Source: an uncultured Subdoligranulum sp. (lineage in GTDB: Bacteria > Bacillota > Clostridia > Oscillospirales > Ruminococcaceae). From it: a DNA stretch of 64,000 bases. Both the position numbers and the translations under genes were made by a program. Where the stretch lies: positions 1,108,481-1,172,480 of the forward strand of contig NZ_OZ007030.1 in the NCBI RefSeq assembly GCF_963931595.1, in the 5' to 3' direction. The notes under the pieces were generated by a model, which ran no database searches, was not told the origin of the DNA, and saw nothing but the letters and a program-made list of their open reading frames with translations. How positions within the stretch are numbered: position 1 is the first letter of the stretch; every line of letters starts with the position of its first letter. Shown here piece after piece: positions 45,282-54,493 of this stretch.

Positions 45282-45305
45282 AGCGGATTCCTCCTCTTTC
45301 CTGGC

Positions 45306-47624
45306 TCAGGCTTTCTTCTTGGCAGCGGCCTTTTTATGGGTCTTCCAGTCGACCCACAGCGGCGTAGCAATGCAGATCGTGCTGTAGACACCGCTGATCA
45401 TACCGAACAGCAGCGGGAAAGCGAAGGTGTAAATGCTGTCGAGGCGGTACACCACCGAGACCACGCAGATCACGCCCAGCGCAAGGCAGGTCGTAATGGA
45501 GGTCATCAGCGAACGGGAGAAGCTCTGGTTGATGGACAGATTGACCAGTTCTTTCAGGCCCATCTGACGCTTGCCGAACAGGGCGCTGTTCTCCCGGATA
45601 CGGTCATAAATGACGACGGTATCGTTGATGGAGTAGCCCAGAATCGTCAGCATGGCGGCGATGAAGTTGCCGTTCAGAGGAATACGCAGCAGCACGAAAA
45701 CACCGAAGATGATGAACATATCGTGCAGCAAGGCAACCACAGCCGTGGCACCGGCCTTGAGGCCGCCGATGCGGCGGAACCGATAGGCCACATACAGAAG
45801 AATCAGGACACAGGCAGCCACCAGGGCAACCAGGCTCTTGAGCAGGAACTCCTTGCCAATGGTTGCATCCACATTGCTGACTTCGTTCTGGGTGAACTGG
45901 CTGTCGGGATACTGTTCATTCAGTGTGGTCAGCAGCCCATCCAGCTGATCGGTGGACAGCGTCTCGCTGCCAGGCAGCGTGATGGTCAACGTCTGACCGC
46001 CCGAAATATCCGAGCCGGTCTGCAGCGTCAGGTTGCTCTGGTTCAGTTCAGTGCCGATGGTGCTCTTCAGGGCATCCAGATCCGCATCCCCTTCATAGGC
46101 CAGCGTGATCATGGAGCCGCCCTTGAATTCGACATCCATGCTCACACCGAACACGGCGGAGAAAATCAGAACAATGGCGATCACACAGCAGGAGAAGGTG
46201 TAGAACTTTTTACGGTTGCCGACAAAGTTGATGGCCGGGGTCTTGTACTCGGCGCCGCCTTCCTTCTTGCCGCCGTACAGCCAGGGATTGCGGAACACCT
46301 TGCAGTGGGAGGCGCCGCGAATCATCACACGGGTAGCCCACACGCCAAAGACAAAGTTGAGCAGAACGCTGGTGAGCAAGGTGAAGCCGAAGGAATAGAT
46401 GGTACCGGCAGTGGAAGGTCCGAACCAGAAGAAGATCGGGTTGAAGACCTTGGCCCAGAAGCCATCGGTGGGACCAAAGGCACCCATCAGGATGGCGGCT
46501 ACGATCACGATGGTAACGTTGCCGTCAATGATGGGGGTAAGACCCATCTTGAAGCCGCTCTTGATGGCGCCATCAAGGGTTTTGTTCTTGGAAAGTTCTT
46601 CCTTGATACGTTCCGCGGTGATTACGTTGGCATCCACGCCCATACCGATACCGAGGATGATGCCGGCAATACCGGGCAGGGTCAGCGTAGAACCCGGGAA
46701 CACGGCAAAATAGCCGGAAACCACTGCCAGTGTGGCACATACCTGGCCAAGCAGCGAGAACGCTGCCACCGTGCCGGGCAGACGATAGCACAGGATCATG
46801 AGCAGCGCCACCAGGACAAAGGCCACAATGCCGGCCAGAACCATGACTTCCAGGCTCCGGGCGCCCAGCGTCGGGCTGATGGTGGAGTAGCTCTCTGCAG
46901 AAAGTGCGAACGGAAGCGCACCGGAGTTGATCTGGTTGGCCAGCGTGGCGGCACTGTCCTGATCAAAGTTGCCCTTGATGATCGCTTCTCCGCCGGTGAT
47001 GGCCTCATCCACCGAGGCGGTGGAGATATTTTCGTCATCCAGCCAGATGGAAATCGGATCCCCGCTGGAAGCCAGTTCCGTTGTGGCGTCGGCAAAAGCC
47101 TGGGCACCTTCGCTGCTGAATTTCAGCTGAACCACCCAGCCGTCGGTTTCGCTGTAGGCAGCGTTGGCGGAGGTTACGTCGTCACCGCTTAGAATTTCCT
47201 CTCCGGTAGAGCTCGAACCCTTGCGGAACACCATCTTGGCGGTGGTGCCGATTTCATCGATAGCCGTTTGCGGATTGAAATCGGATTCCCCCGTTTTCCA
47301 GGGAAAACGAACAATGATTCGATCTTTATTGCTGTCAACGTAGCTTTCGTAGTCGGTGATGCCCAGGCCCACCAGACGGTCTTCGATAACCGTCTTGGCG
47401 GCTGTCATCTGTTCGGGCGTGGCATCCACATCCCCGTCGGGCATGAAAGTGACATCCACGCCGCCGCGGATATCGATGCCGAAGCGGATGTCCGAAGCGC
47501 CCTTTACGTAGACGTTTTTGGTGTCACCGTACTGATAGCTTACACCGAAGATGGCCGTAAGGGAAAATACAACAATCAAAATTGCCACGACAAACAGCGG
47601 CCATGACTTCCCTCTCTTGTTCAT
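45306..47624 (-). CDS. secDF: Fused protein translocase subunit SecDF
   Basis: Proton-driven membrane protein that helps SecYEG export. SecD and SecF are fused in a 772-residue protein, each with six membrane helices and a periplasmic-type domain. Conserved SecD segments include DIRFGIDIRGGVDVTF, GSDIS-like NQINSGALPFAL and GVDANVITAERIKEEL. SecF segments include FSAVFGVSMDVEFKGGSMI and GYSINDTVVIYDRIRE. ATG 47624 has GGAGG 6 bases upstream. It lies between an aminotransferase gene (45 bases upstream) and nrdR. Fusion is common in Firmicutes. Confidence 0.96.
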   Translation of the reverse strand: MNKRGKSWPLFVVAILIVVFSLTAIFGVSYQYGDTKNVYVKGASDIRFGIDIRGGVDVTFMPDGDVDATPEQMTAAKTVIEDRLVGLGITDYESYVDSNKDRIIVRFPWKTGESDFNPQTAIDEIGTTAKMVFRKGSSSTGEEILSGDDVTSANAAYSETDGWVVQLKFSSEGAQAFADATTELASSGDPISIWLDDENISTASVDEAITGGEAIIKGNFDQDSAATLANQINSGALPFALSAESYSTISPTLGARSLEVMVLAGIVAFVLVALLMILCYRLPGTVAAFSLLGQVCATLAVVSGYFAVFPGSTLTLPGIAGIILGIGMGVDANVITAERIKEELSKNKTLDGAIKSGFKMGLTPIIDGNVTIVIVAAILMGAFGPTDGFWAKVFNPIFFWFGPSTAGTIYSFGFTLLTSVLLNFVFGVWATRVMIRGASHCKVFRNPWLYGGKKEGGAEYKTPAINFVGNRKKFYTFSCCVIAIVLIFSAVFGVSMDVEFKGGSMITLAYEGDADLDALKSTIGTELNQSNLTLQTGSDISGGQTLTITLPGSETLSTDQLDGLLTTLNEQYPDSQFTQNEVSNVDATIGKEFLLKSLVALVAACVLILLYVAYRFRRIGGLKAGATAVVALLHDMFIIFGVFVLLRIPLNGNFIAAMLTILGYSINDTVVIYDRIRENSALFGKRQMGLKELVNLSINQSFSRSLMTSITTCLALGVICVVSVVYRLDSIYTFAFPLLFGMISGVYSTICIATPLWVDWKTHKKAAAKKKA

Positions 47625-47669
47625 AGAAACCTCCAACAACATGCCCGCACCGGCGGGCGGGATACTTTA

Positions 47670-48950
47670 TTACTGCTGGTCAGCCAGCAGTTTTTCAACG
47701 ACCGCCAGGCGCACACAGACGCACAGCAGCGCAGAAGCAGTTTCGACCTCATCCAGACTGGGATACGTCGGCGCGATGCGCAGATGAGAGTCTTCGGGAT
47801 CCTTGTGGTAGGGGTAAGCGGAACCGGCGCCCGTCAGGGTCAGGCCGCAATCCTTGCAGAGCTGCGCCACACGCTTGGCACAGCCGGGCATCACATACAG
47901 GCTGATGAAGTAGCCGCCCTTGGGGTTGGTCCAGTGTGCAATGTTGCCGCAGGGGCTGAGCTCTTCCGCAAAGGTGGTCTTGACGGCATCAAAGCAGGGC
48001 ACCAGACGGCGGCGATGCTTTGCCATGTGCGCCAGAACGCCTTCCTTGTTCTTCAGGAAACGAACGTGACGCAGCTGGTTCATCTTGTCGTAGCTGATGA
48101 TCATGGTGGAGAACCGCTTGCAGATGTACTTCATGGAGTTCTCACTGCAGGCGATGGCAGAGACACCGGCGCCGGGGAAGGTGATTTTGCTCGTCGAGGT
48201 GAACATGAAAACACGGTCCTCGGTGCCGTACTTCTTGCTCTCGTTGAGGAGCACCGGGGTCTCGATGATTTCGTCGGTCAGATGATGAACAATGTAGGCT
48301 TCATCCCAAAAGATCTTGAAGTCGGGAGCGGCCGTCTTCATGGCAGCAAAGCGGCGGATCGTTTCGTCGCTGTAGGTGTAGCCATCAGGGTTGGAATACT
48401 GCGGCACACACCAGATACCCTTGATGGTATCATCCTCCGCCACCAGTTTCTCGATCATATCCATGTCGGGGCCGTCCTCGGACATGGGAATGTTGATCAT
48501 TTCAAAGCCCATCTCTTCCGTGATGGCAAAATGGCGGTCATAGCCGGGCACGGGGCAGAGGAACTTGCGCTTCTCCACCTGGGACCAGGGGCACGGAGAT
48601 TCGGGATACCCGAACATAAAGCCGATGGCAACCAGATTGTACATGAGCTGCAGGCTGGAGTTGCCGCCCACAAAAACTTCGGCAGGCGTAACACCCATGA
48701 CATCGGCAAAGAGCTCCCGCGCTTCCTGCAGGCCCTCCAGGTTGCCGTAGTTGCGAGCGTCGACACCGTCATCGGTGGTATAGTCGTCCATTTTCAACAG
48801 ATCCATCGCCAGGTCCATCTGATGAGGGCCGGGCTTGCCGCGCGCCATGTTGAGTTTCAGTCCCATATCCTGAAACTTCTTGTACTCCGCTGTCAGGCGA
48901 TCCTTCTCAGCGGTGAGCGCAGCACGGTCCATTGCAAAATAGTCTGCCAT
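47670..48950 (-). CDS. PLP-dependent aminotransferase (class I/II fold, PF12897-like)
   Basis: A 426-residue pyridoxal-phosphate enzyme. The N-terminal LNMARGKPGPHQMDLAMDLL and NYGNLEGLQEARELFADVMG segments match the aspartate-aminotransferase-like group PF12897. The PLP lysine lies in FTSTSKITFPGAGVSAIACS (about residues 245-264). The family includes aspartate aminotransferases, but substrate preference cannot be read from the sequence. ATG 48950 with GGGGG and AAATG spacing gives the standard length. It is upstream of secDF and has its own divergent promoter region, so it may be co-transcribed with secDF. Confidence 0.9.
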   Translation of the reverse strand: MADYFAMDRAALTAEKDRLTAEYKKFQDMGLKLNMARGKPGPHQMDLAMDLLKMDDYTTDDGVDARNYGNLEGLQEARELFADVMGVTPAEVFVGGNSSLQLMYNLVAIGFMFGYPESPCPWSQVEKRKFLCPVPGYDRHFAITEEMGFEMINIPMSEDGPDMDMIEKLVAEDDTIKGIWCVPQYSNPDGYTYSDETIRRFAAMKTAAPDFKIFWDEAYIVHHLTDEIIETPVLLNESKKYGTEDRVFMFTSTSKITFPGAGVSAIACSENSMKYICKRFSTMIISYDKMNQLRHVRFLKNKEGVLAHMAKHRRRLVPCFDAVKTTFAEELSPCGNIAHWTNPKGGYFISLYVMPGCAKRVAQLCKDCGLTLTGAGSAYPYHKDPEDSHLRIAPTYPSLDEVETASALLCVCVRLAVVEKLLADQQ

Positions 48951-49021
48951 ATCATTTCCCCCTATAGTATAGTTTCCCGCGATATCCCCTCTATTTTGAC
49001 GCAATCGCAGGCATACACTAC

Positions 49022-49050
49022 ATTATATACGATTCATACAAAAGAAACAA
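49022..49050 (-). promoter_or_regulatory. Promoter for aminotransferase gene
   Basis: TTGTTT (49050-49045) and TATAAT (49027-49022) on the minus strand with a 17-base spacer, about 70 bases before the start. Confidence 0.75.
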
Positions 49051-49132
49051 GCATTTTCTTTAGCATTTGACTATAAAAAGATAAAAAAATGAAAAGGCAA
49101 CGAAAGCGTGGCAGGCAAAAATTATATAAATA

Positions 49133-49160
49133 TTGATTTTTGGCAGATTTTCTTTATACT
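49133..49160 (+). promoter_or_regulatory. Promoter for nitroreductase gene
   Basis: TTGATT (49133-49138) and TATACT (49155-49160) with a 16-base spacer, 36 bases before the start. Confidence 0.65.
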
Positions 49161-49195
49161 AGAAAGTAGAAATTACAAACACAGGAGGTTGCAAC

Positions 49196-49729
49196 ATGGA
49201 ATTTGATGCGCTTATTAAAGAGAGAAGAAGTATCCGGCAATATGATCCGGCCAAAACAGTGACGGCAGATCAGATTTCCGCCATTGTGACAGCGGCCATC
49301 GAAGCTCCCTCCTGGAAGAATTCCCAGACGGCGCGGTACCATGCGGTTCTTTCCGAAGAGATGCGCGCACGGTTTCTGCAGCAATGCCTGCCTGAGCGCA
49401 ATGCCAAGAAAGCGGAACATGCCGCACTGGTGGTGACATCCTTTGTGAAGGGAACCGCCGGATTTACCCAGGGGCAGCCGGACAATGAATGTGCGGACGG
49501 CTGGGGATTCTATGATCTCGGCCTGCATAATGCGCTGTTTCTTTTGAAAGCGAAGGAACTGGGACTGGACACACTGGTCATGGGACTGCGGGATGCAGGG
49601 GCCATCCGGGATCTTTTGAAGATTCCCGAGGAGGAAACCATTGTGTCGGTCATTGCTGTAGGCTATGCAGCCCAGCCTGCCGTGCATCCCCCGCGCAAAT
49701 CTACGGAAGACATCTTGAAATTCTACTGA
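49196..49729 (+). CDS. Nitroreductase-family FMN protein
   Basis: A 177-residue flavoprotein of the nitroreductase fold. The N-terminal motif RRSIRQYDPAKTVTADQI matches the FMN-phosphate arginine region. SWKNSQTARYHAV and LGLDTLVMGLRDAGAIRDLL are the usual dimer and FMN contacts. The length is typical of small clostridial members. Electron donor and substrate are unknown. ACAGGAGG precedes ATG 49196. It is a single-gene unit closed by a hairpin. Confidence 0.9.
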   Translation: MEFDALIKERRSIRQYDPAKTVTADQISAIVTAAIEAPSWKNSQTARYHAVLSEEMRARFLQQCLPERNAKKAEHAALVVTSFVKGTAGFTQGQPDNECADGWGFYDLGLHNALFLLKAKELGLDTLVMGLRDAGAIRDLLKIPEEETIVSVIAVGYAAQPAVHPPRKSTEDILKFY

Positions 49730-49736
49730 TCCACAA

Positions 49737-49780
49737 CAAAATCCCGCAGCCGATACATGGGGTATCGCTGCGGGATTTTC
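49737..49780. terminator. Bidirectional terminator near nitroreductase and tRNA-Leu
   Basis: AAATCCCGCAGC (49739-49750) pairs with GCTGCGGGATTT (49767-49778), with an inner GATAC/GTATC stem. Confidence 0.85.
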
Positions 49781-49782
49781 TA

Positions 49783-49866
49783 TGCCGCCGACCGGGATCG
49801 AACCGGTACGGTATCGCTACCGAGGGATTTTAAGTCCCTTGCGTCTGCCAGTTCCGCCACGGCGGC
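49783..49866 (-). tRNA. tRNA-Leu (TAA)
   Basis: Acceptor GCCGCCG/CGGCGGC. Anticodon stem AGGGA/TCCCT with loop CTTAAAA gives TAA. A long variable arm typical of Leu is present. CCA is not encoded after discriminator A, unlike the six tRNAs at 28.8-29.4 kb. Confidence 0.95.
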
Positions 49867-49972
49867 AGATTGTGTTTATTGTACAACAGCAAGGGGTAAA
49901 TGTCAATGTGGATTGAAGAGGACCGCTCAGATATGGTATACTGATAAAAAAATTCAGACGAGGGCTACGAGA

Positions 49973-51925
49973 ATGCTCCAGGAAAAACTATCATCCAACC
50001 GGCAGCTGCGGCTTTTTGCGCTGGGAGCGCTTTTGGGTATTGCGGCATTTTTACTGGTCTACGGATTTGTGCCGCTGGATGTTACAAACGATGCTTTCTG
50101 CCGCGGCGGCTATGTGGAAAAGGATATCCAGCAGCACTATGCAGGTTGGCTGTTCTATCGGCAGAGTTCCCTTTCCTTCCCCCTGTGTGTTACCACGGCC
50201 ATCAATGCGCCCCAGGGCATCAGTATCGCGTATACCGATTCCATCCCGTTGGTGGCGCTGCTCTGCAAGCCACTGGCCAGTTTGCTGGGTGGTACCTTCC
50301 AGTATTTCGGATGGTTCACCTTGCTTTGTTTTGCGCTGCAGGGCGGTTTCGGCGCACTGCTTTGCGGCCTTTTCTCCCAGGGCACACTCCGCCCGGTGCT
50401 GGGGATCCTCCTGTTTGTTTCCAGCCCCATTTTGTACGAACGGGCGTTCCGCCATACCTCTCTGGGGGCACAATGGATGGTTCTGGCAGCGCTGTATCTG
50501 TATTTCCGCATGCGACGCGAGGGTCGTTATGCCTCCCGGGGATTATTCATGCTCAATGTGGCAGCCATCGGAATCCATCCCTACTTTTTGCCCATGACCT
50601 ATGGGATCACCCTGGCCTTGCTGCTGCAGCATTCGGCAGAGAAGCGCCAATGGAAAGGTCCCTGCCTGTATCTTGCTGCCGATCTGCTCTGTACGCTGGG
50701 GCTGGGATGGCTGCTCGGCTTTTTCTACGGTACTGCCACCAGCGGCGGTCAGGCACTGTACGGGTATTTTTCCATGAACCTTAATGCCCTGTGGAATCCG
50801 GCAGGCGTCAACGGAACCCTCTACAGCCACCTGCTTCCCGCGCAGAATCAGGTCAACGGAAACTACGATGCCTTTGCCTATCTGGGCTTGGGCGTGCTCG
50901 TAGCGCTGCCGATAGTCCTGATTCTGGCACGCAAACGTATCCGAACACATCTTGCCAGGCATTGGGCCCTGACAATCGTCTGCGTTCTCCTGACAGTCTT
51001 TGCTATCAGCAACACCGTTACCGCCAATGGCGCTACACTTTTTACGATCCCTCTACCGGGCAAGGTCATTGAACTGTGTTCGGTATTCCGGTCGGGAGGA
51101 CGGCTGTTCTGGCCTGTCTACGATCTGCTGGTTCTGTCTGCCTTTGCGGGATTGTGCCGGTTGCCCTCTTCCCTGTTGGCAGTGATTCTGCTGGTTGTGG
51201 TACAGGTCTGGGATGTGAGCACTGGTATTTGGCAGCGCCATCTGGACATGGCAGCTGCAGTGCAGACAGACGCTTTCCCCAGCGCCCTGGAAAGCAATTT
51301 TTGGGAGGAGGCGGTTCAGTACCGGCATATTGAATCGGTGGAAGGAATCCAGGACGACGCATTGCATCTGGCTCTGTATGCCGCTGACCACGGAATGACA
51401 ACAAATGATCCCTTTGCGGCGCGATACGACGCTGCAGAATTGGAACAGGAGCGCCAGACTGTTTTGCGGGAACTGTCGGAAGGCATTCTGCGTGAGGATA
51501 CCCTGTATCTGTTTGCGGAGGAAGGGGCGTTTTTGCAGGCGGTGGAACCGGTCAAAGAGCAGGCATGGTGCGGTTCCGTGACCAGCGAAGACGGCAGCTG
51601 TACGTGGTATGTGATTGCCCCGGGCCTGCAGAATACGGCGATGGATGATCTGTGCACCGTATATGATGCTTCCTATCCGCTTCGGCTTGCCGATTATACC
51701 GATGCGCTGTGGAACCGTGGCGTGCTGGATTCCACCAAAAAGACTGTCTGCTTTGCCGATTCTCCGTTTGCCCGTGCCAAACTGGAAAACGCGGAATATC
51801 TATGCGCAGGCGGAAACAAGTATAAAATCACCCAGGTGGATGACAGCGATCCGGGATGGCTGATGGTCACCCTGGAGATTGAAGATGCCACCATTTTGTG
51901 GGGGCAGGAGTTGACGACACAATGA
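49973..51925 (+). CDS. Polytopic membrane protein, DUF6311-like
   Basis: A 650-residue protein with about a dozen hydrophobic segments in the first 430 residues and a soluble C-terminal part of about 220 residues. Topology and size resemble glycosyltransferase-like membrane proteins of the DUF6311/GT-C kind. The N-terminal FVPLDVTNDAFCRGGYVEKDIQQHYAGW segment carries acidic residues in the first extracellular loop, typical of GT-C enzymes. ATG 49973 has GAGGG 9 bases upstream; the frame to 49757 runs through the tRNA region. It overlaps the pseudouridine synthase gene by 4 bases. Activity is not proven. Confidence 0.75.
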   Translation: MLQEKLSSNRQLRLFALGALLGIAAFLLVYGFVPLDVTNDAFCRGGYVEKDIQQHYAGWLFYRQSSLSFPLCVTTAINAPQGISIAYTDSIPLVALLCKPLASLLGGTFQYFGWFTLLCFALQGGFGALLCGLFSQGTLRPVLGILLFVSSPILYERAFRHTSLGAQWMVLAALYLYFRMRREGRYASRGLFMLNVAAIGIHPYFLPMTYGITLALLLQHSAEKRQWKGPCLYLAADLLCTLGLGWLLGFFYGTATSGGQALYGYFSMNLNALWNPAGVNGTLYSHLLPAQNQVNGNYDAFAYLGLGVLVALPIVLILARKRIRTHLARHWALTIVCVLLTVFAISNTVTANGATLFTIPLPGKVIELCSVFRSGGRLFWPVYDLLVLSAFAGLCRLPSSLLAVILLVVVQVWDVSTGIWQRHLDMAAAVQTDAFPSALESNFWEEAVQYRHIESVEGIQDDALHLALYAADHGMTTNDPFAARYDAAELEQERQTVLRELSEGILREDTLYLFAEEGAFLQAVEPVKEQAWCGSVTSEDGSCTWYVIAPGLQNTAMDDLCTVYDASYPLRLADYTDALWNRGVLDSTKKTVCFADSPFARAKLENAEYLCAGGNKYKITQVDDSDPGWLMVTLEIEDATILWGQELTTQ

Positions 51926-52830
51926 AAGAACTGCATGTAAAAAGTCTTTTGCCGGTACGGCTGGACAAATATCTGATGGAACAATACCCTTCTCTCGGGT
52001 TGGGACGCCTGAATAAGGCGCTGCGGGAAAACAAGATCAAGGTGAACGGCAAAAAAATGCCGCTTTCCACCCGGGTTCAAAACGGAGATATCATTCGGCT
52101 GTTTCTGAAAGAAGAGCAACTGGAAGACCGTCCCCTGCCTCCTGCGGTGTTTGTCTATGAGGACGAGGATATTCTGGTGGTCAACAAGCCGGCCGGCGTC
52201 GAGGTGGATGGCCCGGCAGCCGATACCCTGATAAAGCGTGTCCAGGCAACCTTGTCGGCAAAGGGAGAACCGGGACATGCGGTGCTGTGTCATCGGCTGG
52301 ATACTGGAACCAGTGGATTAGTGTTGCTGGCCAGGAATGCACAGGCAGAGCAATTTCTCACGGCTGCCATCAAGGCACGTGCCATTGAGAAGCGGTATCT
52401 CTGCGTGACCTTTGGACGGCCGAAGCCTCCGGCGGCACTGATGCACGATTACCTGATCAAGGACGCCCAGCGCGGCGTGGTCCGCATCGTTTCCTCCCCT
52501 GCCGCCGGCGCCAAGGAAGTTATTACCGGCTATGAAACGTTGGCGGTGAGCGGTCGTCTGGCGCTTTTGCAGGTGGAGCTGGTGACGGGACGGACACATC
52601 AGATTCGGGCTCATCTGGCACATATCGGATGCCCGATTCTGGGAGATTCCAAATACGGAAACAATGCGGCAAACCGGGAACTGCATTTCAAGTATCAGGC
52701 TTTATGCGCATGGGAACTGCGGTTCCCCGCCAAAATTGATGACCCCCAATTTGCCCACCTGGCGGGCCGCGTATTTCACGCGGAAAAGCCTTGGTATTGC
52801 AGCCAGGTTACTGACGGTACGCTGCAATAA
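51922..52830 (+). CDS. RluA-family pseudouridine synthase
   Basis: Isomerises uridine to pseudouridine in ribosomal or transfer RNA. The 302-residue product has an N-terminal S4 RNA-binding domain (RLDKYLMEQYPSLGLGRLNKAL). The catalytic domain shows the RluA signature HRLDTGTSGLVLLARN with the catalytic Asp, and the later motif VTGRTHQIRAHLAHIGCPILGD. ATG 51922 overlaps the DUF6311-like stop by four bases, implying coupling. The exact RNA target cannot be assigned. Confidence 0.95.
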   Translation: MKELHVKSLLPVRLDKYLMEQYPSLGLGRLNKALRENKIKVNGKKMPLSTRVQNGDIIRLFLKEEQLEDRPLPPAVFVYEDEDILVVNKPAGVEVDGPAADTLIKRVQATLSAKGEPGHAVLCHRLDTGTSGLVLLARNAQAEQFLTAAIKARAIEKRYLCVTFGRPKPPAALMHDYLIKDAQRGVVRIVSSPAAGAKEVITGYETLAVSGRLALLQVELVTGRTHQIRAHLAHIGCPILGDSKYGNNAANRELHFKYQALCAWELRFPAKIDDPQFAHLAGRVFHAEKPWYCSQVTDGTLQ

Positions 52831-52834
52831 TAAA

Positions 52835-52871
52835 AGAAAAGCTGCTTTCATCGGAAAGCAGCTTTTTCTTA
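52835..52871. terminator. Bidirectional terminator
   Basis: AAAGCTGCTTTC (52838-52849) pairs with GAAAGCAGCTTT (52854-52865) around ATCG. T-runs on both strands end the pseudouridine synthase and rnmV genes. Confidence 0.9.
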
Positions 52872-53465
52872 TGCTTCGAGGCTGGCGATGTAAGCAGACA
52901 GACTGTCCCGGGTATACAGCGTAGAAAGGACCTGCAGCAGTTCTTTTTTGCTCAGCCGTGGAGGCAGTCCCAACTGCCGCAGCAGTTGGCGGCGGCGCGC
53001 CGCACTGTTGGCCGTGCCGGAAATCCCCCACTCATACAGATCGCTGTAGGTGATGGGAGATGGGGCCTGTCCCTCCCGGGGGGGGTCCTGCCGGCTGTCC
53101 AACGCAAGCTGAAGGCCCCGCAGAATCAGATCATCGGAAATGCCTTCCACCCCCAGAAGTCCTTCCCTGCCGGGAGCTTCTTTCCGTGCCTCTTTCCCTG
53201 CAACGGCCGGCACATAAGCCTGCAGAACATGCTCTGCTCCGACCAGCCCTGTGACAAAATGGCGGATTTTAAATCCTGCCGCGTCGGAATCCGTCAGGAT
53301 GATCAGGCCTTGGGTGCGCCCCAGACGCTGGAGCATGGTTTGCAGCGCCCGGTCCTTCATGACACGGAAGCCGTCAGTTGTCAGGATGGTCCCGTCTACC
53401 AGGTTGTGAAGACGTGCCGCGTCGTATTTGCCCTCCACCAGAAGTACCTCATGGATCTTTATCAT
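52869..53465 (-). CDS. rnmV: Ribonuclease M5
   Basis: Matures 5S rRNA. The 198-residue protein has an N-terminal TOPRIM domain with the glutamate in EVLLVEGKYDAARL and the DxD in ILTDSDAAGFKIRHFV, and a C-terminal DUF4093-type domain (SKKELLQVLSTLYTRDSLSAYIASL). The length fits RNase M5. It overlaps holA by 4 bases on the minus strand. No 5S gene is nearby. A primase-like TOPRIM protein is the main alternative, but the C-terminal domain favours M5. Confidence 0.9.
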   Translation of the reverse strand: MIKIHEVLLVEGKYDAARLHNLVDGTILTTDGFRVMKDRALQTMLQRLGRTQGLIILTDSDAAGFKIRHFVTGLVGAEHVLQAYVPAVAGKEARKEAPGREGLLGVEGISDDLILRGLQLALDSRQDPPREGQAPSPITYSDLYEWGISGTANSAARRRQLLRQLGLPPRLSKKELLQVLSTLYTRDSLSAYIASLEA

Positions 53466-54493
53466 GTGCGCCTCCCGGCCAGGGACAGCTCACACAACGC
53501 CTTCTGCATCAGAAGGTCTGCATCCAGTTTGCTGCTTTTGAGATCGAGGTCCAGCTTTTGCAGGATGCACAGGCACTGCTCCAGCTGATGACGCTTGAAG
53601 CGGGCTGCCGTTTTTTCGGTTTTGCCCAGGCGGTAACTCCATTTGCCGCCATAGCCGAAGTCTTTGGCAACATCAGCCAGACTGCGGCGCCCGCGCTTTC
53701 CCAGAAACACGCGGTACAGGTCCAGATAGTTGCCAATCAGCGCGCCGGTTATCATAATGGGATCATTCTGCAATTCCAGCAGGGTTTTCAGCCGTTTCTG
53801 GGCCTGGTCTGCCCGGCCGGATACCACCAGTTCCACCATTTCGAAGGTATCCGCATCAAGCGTTACCGTGCCCAGCTGCTGAACCATTTCCTGGGTAATG
53901 ATTCCGTAGTTTGCCAAAGCGGCCAGCTTGGCGATTTCATTCTGGAGAAGAAACTGATCTTCCCCGCAGCGATCCAACAGGGCGGTTTCGGTTCCGGGGG
54001 CGAAGGAAGCCCCTGCTTCTTCCGCCCAGCCCCGCGCCAGAGCCTGCAGTTCTGAGCGCCCCGGCTTATTGATCTGTACGCAGTAGCCAATGCGTTCGCA
54101 GGCGGCAATCAGCTTTTGTTCCCGTTTTCCGGGGCGCAGTTTGCCGAACTTTTCTTCCATGACGCTGGTCATGACAAAGATGGCATTTTCCGTATCAGCC
54201 AGCGTTTCGCAGAGTTCCTGCAGATCCTTGTCCGAATAGGTGGAAGGCCGGATCAGCGGCATGAGCACCAGTCGTTTGCCGCCAAAGAAAGATATGGTAC
54301 CGGCCGCCAGCACGATCTCTTCCACAGTGGGGGTGGGGCCGTCCAACACGGTCGTCTCCGGGTCATCCTGATTCAATACCTGCAAAGCTTTGTTGGCCGC
54401 GGTGCGAACCAGGGCTTCATCCGAAGCGTAGAAATAGTACAGGGCGCAGCCGGACTGCAGTCGTTTTTTCAGTTCTTTTTCACTGTAGAGCAA
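53462..54493 (-). CDS. holA: DNA polymerase III subunit delta
   Basis: Clamp-loader subunit that opens the sliding clamp. The 343-residue protein has the N-terminal ALYYFYASDEALVRTAANKA region, the AAA-like fold without a Walker A and the C-terminal collar domain (FKRHQLEQCLCILQKLDLDLKSS). The central segment ISFFGGKRLVLMP is typical. It overlaps comEC by 14 bases and rnmV by 4. The comEC-holA order is standard in Firmicutes. Confidence 0.93.
   Translation of the reverse strand: MLYSEKELKKRLQSGCALYYFYASDEALVRTAANKALQVLNQDDPETTVLDGPTPTVEEIVLAAGTISFFGGKRLVLMPLIRPSTYSDKDLQELCETLADTENAIFVMTSVMEEKFGKLRPGKREQKLIAACERIGYCVQINKPGRSELQALARGWAEEAGASFAPGTETALLDRCGEDQFLLQNEIAKLAALANYGIITQEMVQQLGTVTLDADTFEMVELVVSGRADQAQKRLKTLLELQNDPIMITGALIGNYLDLYRVFLGKRGRRSLADVAKDFGYGGKWSYRLGKTEKTAARFKRHQLEQCLCILQKLDLDLKSSKLDADLLMQKALCELSLAGRRT

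Noticed and set aside
44961..47192. 743-codon plus-strand frame opposite secDF
   Set aside because: Shadow of secDF; contains no hydrophobic or enzymatic signature of its own.
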